From: Treponema sp.
Lineage (GTDB): Bacteria > Spirochaetota > Spirochaetia > Treponematales > Breznakiellaceae
Assembly (NCBI GenBank): GCA_031264395.1
Contig: JAISEB010000019.1
Span: 1 to 9,313, forward strand
DNA length: 9,313 bases
Direction of reading: 5' to 3'
Shown here piece after piece: positions 6,804 through 9,313 of the stretch. The notes beneath the pieces were generated by a model, which was not told the DNA's origin, searched no databases, and saw only the letters and a program-made list of their open reading frames with translations. Every line of letters starts with the position of its first letter. Positions within the stretch are counted from its first letter, which is position 1. Position numbers and translations under genes: made by a program.

Positions 6804-7918
6804 GCCCCGTTTCCCAGGCAAAACGCAGGTACTGTTCAACAAACAGATCGATGTCCCCGTCCATTACCGCCTGTATGTTTCCCGTTTCGGTCTTGGTCCT
6901 GTAATCTTTTACCATTGTGTAGGGCTGAAACACATAGGAACGTATCTGGTTCCCCCAGGAAATATCCTTCTTTTCCTGGGCAAACTTCTCGTTCTCCTTT
7001 TCCTTTTCCTCCCGGTAATATTCGTAGAGCCGCGCCCTGAGCATGCTCATGGCAATGGCGCGGTTTTTGATCTGGCTCCGCTCGTTCTGGCAGGCCACCA
7101 CGATCCCCGTGGGTATGTGGGTAAAGCGGACCGCGCTGTCGGTTTTGTTGACATGCTGCCCCCCCGCGCCGCCTGAACGGTAGGTGTCCACCCGGAGATC
7201 TTCGGGCCTTATATCCACATCTATGGAATCGTCGATAACCGGGAAAATGTAAACGGAAGCGAAAGACGTATGCCGCCTGGCGTTGGCGTCGAAGGGGGAG
7301 ATGCGGACCAGCCGGTGCACGCCCGATTCGCCCTTGAGATAACCGTAGGCGTAGTCCCCTTCTATTTTACAGGTCGCCGATTTGACGCCCCCCTCGGCTT
7401 CCAGCCTGTCCACTTCTTCAACGGAAAAACCCCGCCGCTCCGCCCAGCGGAGGTACATGCGGTACAGCATCTGCGACCAGTCGCAGGCCTCCGTTCCGCC
7501 CGCGCCCGAATGTACCGTGAGGAAGCAGCCGTTCCGGTCAACTTCCCCGCCCATAAGCTCAAGCACATTCTGTTTTTCGTAACGGGCCGAAATATCCTTA
7601 AGGCCCCCGGACAGATTCCCGCCTTCCGATTCGTCGCCGGCTTCACAGGCAAGTTCATGCAGCGTTTCAAGATCGTCGATTTCTTTCCGCAGCTCCACCC
7701 AGGGCTCGTAACGGTTTTTGAGGGATTTGAGTTCCGCCATGGTTTTTTCCGCTGCGGAGGTATCGTTCCAGAAATCTTCCCTGCCTGTTTTTTCCTCGAG
7801 CCCCGCTATGCGTTCCGCGAAAGACGCGCCTTTTGCGGGCTTTTCAAAGACGCCTCCAGGCGTCGTAGATTTTACTCTTGAGTTCCTTGATGGGCGTCCC
7901 GTATTCACTTAACAGCAT
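6793..7918 (-). CDS. prfB: Peptide chain release factor 2, with programmed +1 frameshift
   Basis: Class I release factor that recognises UGA and UAA and triggers hydrolysis of the finished peptide. Translation starts at the ATG at 7918, with a GGGGGA Shine-Dalgarno just upstream. It reads 24 codons (MLLSEYGTPIKEL...DAWRRL) to an in-frame TGA at 7846-7844. A shift of +1 at CTT TGA continues in the main frame at GAA (E25), giving about 374 aa; E. coli RF2 is 365. The main frame carries the RF2 anticodon tripeptide SPF (about 207-209) and the catalytic GGQ (about 252-254, in SGGAGGQHVNKTDSAVR). The continuous open frame begins at 7908, but its first 21 residues are not RF2-like and would lose the conserved N-terminus. 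Low RF2 favours the frameshift, so the gene autoregulates. A 59-nt gap separates it from the Cas2-like gene; only a weak promoter candidate (TTGCGC ... TAAATA) is visible there. Confidence 0.95.
7844..7858 (-). promoter_or_regulatory. prfB programmed +1 frameshift site
   Basis: On the minus strand the sequence reads GGAGG-CGT-CTT-TGA-A. The internal Shine-Dalgarno-like GGAGG (7853-7857) is three bases before the slippery CTT codon (7849-7847), which is followed by the in-frame stop TGA (7846-7844). This matches the canonical bacterial RF2 autoregulatory signal, where the tRNA-Leu slips from CUU to UUU while the SD-like element pairs with the ribosome. The base after the stop is A here, against C in E. 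coli. Confidence 0.95.
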
Positions 7919-7977
7919 ATTTTCCCCCGTATCCGCCTGTATTTACTTCCAGCAAACCGCCAAAGCGCAACAAACTG

Positions 7978-8340
7978 CTAGCGGCGGGACCCGGCCGGCC
8001 GCCGGCGCGGTGTCTGACGCGCGTTGCGGGATCTGCTCCCGTCCGGCTCCCCGGCTTCCCCGGTTCCCGCCCCCCTGGCAATCATGCGCCGCCATTTCTT
8101 GTCCCGAAGGCTCGTCAGGGCCAGCGTGCCTTCCATGGGAAACTGAAAAATACGCAGCCTGTCAAAGGCGTCGGTGGCGCGGTCCAGATCCCGCTTCAGC
8201 CGGTTCAGCGTTTCCGGGGATATAAAGGCGGATTCCCAGAGCCCCCGCTGAACCTTGTCAAAACCATACTGCCCCAGCAGATCCGCCAGTTCCTTGGCGC
8301 GCCCTTCCGATCCCGGATCCACGGCAATTGACACAAACAT
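7978..8340 (-). CDS. Orphan Cas2-like protein
   Basis: A 120-aa protein whose first 85 or so residues fit the Cas2/VapD-like ferredoxin fold. It starts MFVSIAVDPGSEGRAKELA with an Asp at the end of the first strand (Asp8), continues YGFDKVQRGLWES as in the Cas2 helix and second strand, then LNRLKRDLDRATDAFDRLRIFQFP as in the Cas2 second helix and the D-x-x-R-I-Y strand. The C-terminus (about 86-120) is a basic tail rich in Arg, Gly and Pro. Cas2 normally works with Cas1 in CRISPR spacer acquisition, and some Cas2/VapD relatives are nucleases. No cas1, other cas gene or repeat-spacer array is in the window. The ATG at 8340 is preferred over the open frame to 8421 because a good promoter ends about 8 nt upstream of it and the Cas2-like homology begins exactly there. 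The family call is by eye; function is unknown. Confidence 0.65.
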   Translation of the reverse strand: MFVSIAVDPGSEGRAKELADLLGQYGFDKVQRGLWESAFISPETLNRLKRDLDRATDAFDRLRIFQFPMEGTLALTSLRDKKWRRMIARGAGTGEAGEPDGSRSRNARQTPRRRPAGSRR

Positions 8341-8348
8341 ACCAGTCA

Positions 8349-8377
8349 AGTATAGGGGAAAAAAGGGGATATGTCTA
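8349..8377 (-). promoter_or_regulatory. Sigma70-type promoter of the Cas2-like gene (probably leaderless)
   Basis: On the minus strand a -35 box TAGACA (8377-8372) is separated by exactly 17 nt from a -10 box TATACT (8354-8349). Each box differs from consensus at one position. Only 8 nt lie between the -10 box and the ATG at 8340, so transcription would begin 0-3 nt before the start codon. No Shine-Dalgarno is present, which agrees with a leaderless mRNA. It may also supply transcription for prfB and the genes after it. Confidence 0.75.
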
Positions 8378-8378
8378 T

Positions 8379-8388
8379 TCGGCCGAAG
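8379..8388. repeat. 10-bp perfect palindrome beside the Cas2-like promoter
   Basis: TTCGGCCGAA is self-complementary and lies one base upstream of the -35 box of the Cas2-like promoter. The position is suitable for an operator, but the word is short, GC-rich and could occur by chance. Confidence 0.35.
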
Positions 8389-8452
8389 GCGAAGCTGCGG
8401 GGCATCGGCGTTTGTTTTCATAATACCGGGAAATTACCAAGTTTCGGAAGAA

Positions 8453-8600
8453 TTTTTAACCGCAAGGTCGAAGAAGTCGAAAAAGTTGAAAAAAAAGAGG
8501 AGAAAAAGGGAAGAAAAAAACCACGGACTTTCCGGACAGAACGGACTTTTGGTTTCAAGTGTATATTTTGTCCGTGTTGGTCCGTGTCGTCCGTGGTTTG
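8453..8600. repeat. Inverted-repeat intergenic element with purine-rich 9-nt repeats
   Basis: This gene-free stretch starts with three 9-nt units (GTCGAAGAA, GTCGAAAAA, GTTGAAAAA; 8467-8493) in a long purine-rich run. It ends with an inverted pair, AAACCACGGAC (8518-8528) and GTCCGTGGTTT (8589-8599), 11 bp and perfect. Between the arms an ACGGAC (8541-8546) can pair with GTCCGT copies; the heptamer GTCCGTG occurs at 8570, 8580 and 8589. The layout looks like a small non-coding dispersed element or a decayed MITE. Short ORFs across it are low-complexity and are not credible genes. The rest of 8341-8674 holds only the two promoters and the palindrome. Confidence 0.55.
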
Positions 8601-8638
8601 TTTTGAATTCGGAATTACTACCCGCGGTCCTTTCTCTG

Positions 8639-8667
8639 TACACAAAACCCGTAGTATGTGATATACT
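8639..8667 (+). promoter_or_regulatory. Extended -10 promoter before the CT-repeat ORF
   Basis: TATACT at 8662-8667 is preceded by TGA (8659-8661), giving an extended -10 element. A weak -35 candidate, TACACA (8639-8644), sits 17 nt upstream. The ATG at 8675 follows after 7 nt, so this transcript too would be nearly leaderless. The -10-to-start layout matches that of the Cas2-like gene on the other strand, including a shared TGGTATG at the initiation codon. Confidence 0.6.
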
Positions 8668-8674
8668 GTATGGT

Positions 8675-8941
<267 letters not shown>

Positions 8942-8944
8942 CGT

Positions 8945-9307
8945 ATGAAACGCATGTCAGTGTTTTTTGCGGCGTCCGCCCTTGTGTTCGCCGCCTGTAA
9001 AGCTCCCGGTTCCATATCCATACCTGTTACCATTACCTTTAGCGGCAACGGGCATACCGGCGGCATGGTGGTTCCCTCGGCGCTAGTGGGCCCTGCCGGC
9101 CTGCCCATGCCCGTTCAGGGAAGCCTGGTAAAGACGGGATGTACGTTCCGGGGCTGGAATACCCAGGCAAACGGGTCCAGCTTATGTTATACAAACAAAC
9201 GGCCGCTTTGTCTACTAAACAGAACTCCTAAATTTCCGTTTTTTTATCAATTTTTCTCATTCGGCGGAAAAAATGTCCCGTCCCAGGCTCAAAGGAGGAA
9301 GGCATGA
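8945..9307 (+). CDS. Short lipoprotein with a single, truncated InlB-type repeat
   Basis: A 120-aa protein. MKRMSVFFAASALVFAAC is a lipoprotein signal peptide with the acylated Cys at residue 18; the lipobox (FAAC) is relaxed, as in spirochaetes. Residues about 28-83 match one InlB B-repeat / Listeria-Bacteroides repeat: TITFSGNGHTGGMVVPS, then SLVKTGCTFRGWNTQANGSS. After CYT (about residue 83, position 9193) similarity stops. The remaining 37 residues are encoded by AT-rich DNA that looks intergenic, so the gene is probably a truncated copy of a longer multi-repeat surface protein. Its TGA overlaps the start of the next gene as ATGA. Being a Lol-type substrate is plausible given the adjacent export operon, but that link is inferred. 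Confidence 0.7.
   Translation: MKRMSVFFAASALVFAACKAPGSISIPVTITFSGNGHTGGMVVPSALVGPAGLPMPVQGSLVKTGCTFRGWNTQANGSSLCYTNKRPLCLLNRTPKFPFFYQFFSFGGKNVPSQAQRRKA
9293..9298 (+). promoter_or_regulatory. Shine-Dalgarno of the gene leaving the window
   Basis: A perfect AGGAGG lies 5 nt before the ATG at 9304. It is stronger than the site of the lipoprotein gene and supports a real start at 9304. Confidence 0.8.
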
Positions 9308-9313
9308 AAAAAA
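9304..9313 (+). CDS. Start of a further gene, truncated by the window edge
   Basis: Only ATG AAA AAA A is visible (MKK...). The Met-Lys-Lys beginning and strong Shine-Dalgarno suggest another signal-peptide protein, perhaps another repeat lipoprotein. The start overlaps the preceding TGA as ATGA, so the two are probably co-transcribed. Nothing else can be said of the product. Confidence 0.6.

Noticed and set aside
8570..8599. GTCCGTG repeats as a CRISPR array, prompted by the nearby Cas2-like gene
   Set aside because: The units are 7 bp with 2-3 bp between them. There are no spacers of normal length and no repeat of about 25-40 bp.

Overview
The window most likely comes from the chromosome of a spirochaete, probably a GC-rich, gut-type treponeme. 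The reasons are the compact operon of lipoprotein-export (Lol-type) genes mixed with signal-peptide proteins of unknown function, a relaxed spirochaete-like lipobox in the last complete gene, and an InlB/Listeria-Bacteroides repeat lipoprotein. This placement is an inference from gene content and style; no rRNA or other taxonomic marker is present.

Positions 2-8340 hold a run of eight genes, all on the minus strand. In transcription order they are: an orphan Cas2-like protein (7978-8340), peptide chain release factor 2 with its programmed +1 frameshift (6793-7918), a PEGA-domain protein with a signal peptide (5328-6803), the SRP receptor GTPase FtsY (4441-5313), a secreted protein with YD-like repeats (3324-4469), then LolC-, LolD- and LolE-like genes (1979-3301, 1258-1986, 2-1261). 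From prfB onward the genes overlap or lie within 14 nt of each other, so they look like one transcription unit. Its themes are translation termination, co-translational membrane targeting (FtsY) and release of lipoproteins from the inner membrane (LolCDE). The two exported proteins of unknown function sit in the middle and may belong to envelope biogenesis.

Positions 8341-8674 form a divergent intergenic region. It carries a well-formed promoter for the Cas2-like gene (TAGACA-N17-TATACT), a palindrome beside that promoter, a purine-rich stretch with 9-nt repeats, and an inverted-repeat element with GTCCGTG motifs that looks like a small dispersed repeat.

Positions 8662-9313 are on the plus strand and differ in style. 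An extended -10 promoter lies almost directly on the ATG of a short signal-peptide-like ORF whose hydrophobic core is encoded by a perfect (CT)22 tract. Three tandem stem-loops with 3-nt loops follow, then a Shine-Dalgarno site and a short InlB-repeat lipoprotein that looks truncated. The lipoprotein stop overlaps the start of another gene as ATGA, and that gene runs off the window. The tract length sets which frame ribosomes take through the hairpins, so this may be a phase-variable leader that controls lipoprotein expression. It is the most unusual part of the window, together with the orphan Cas2-like gene and an 11-nt tandem duplication at the lolC start.
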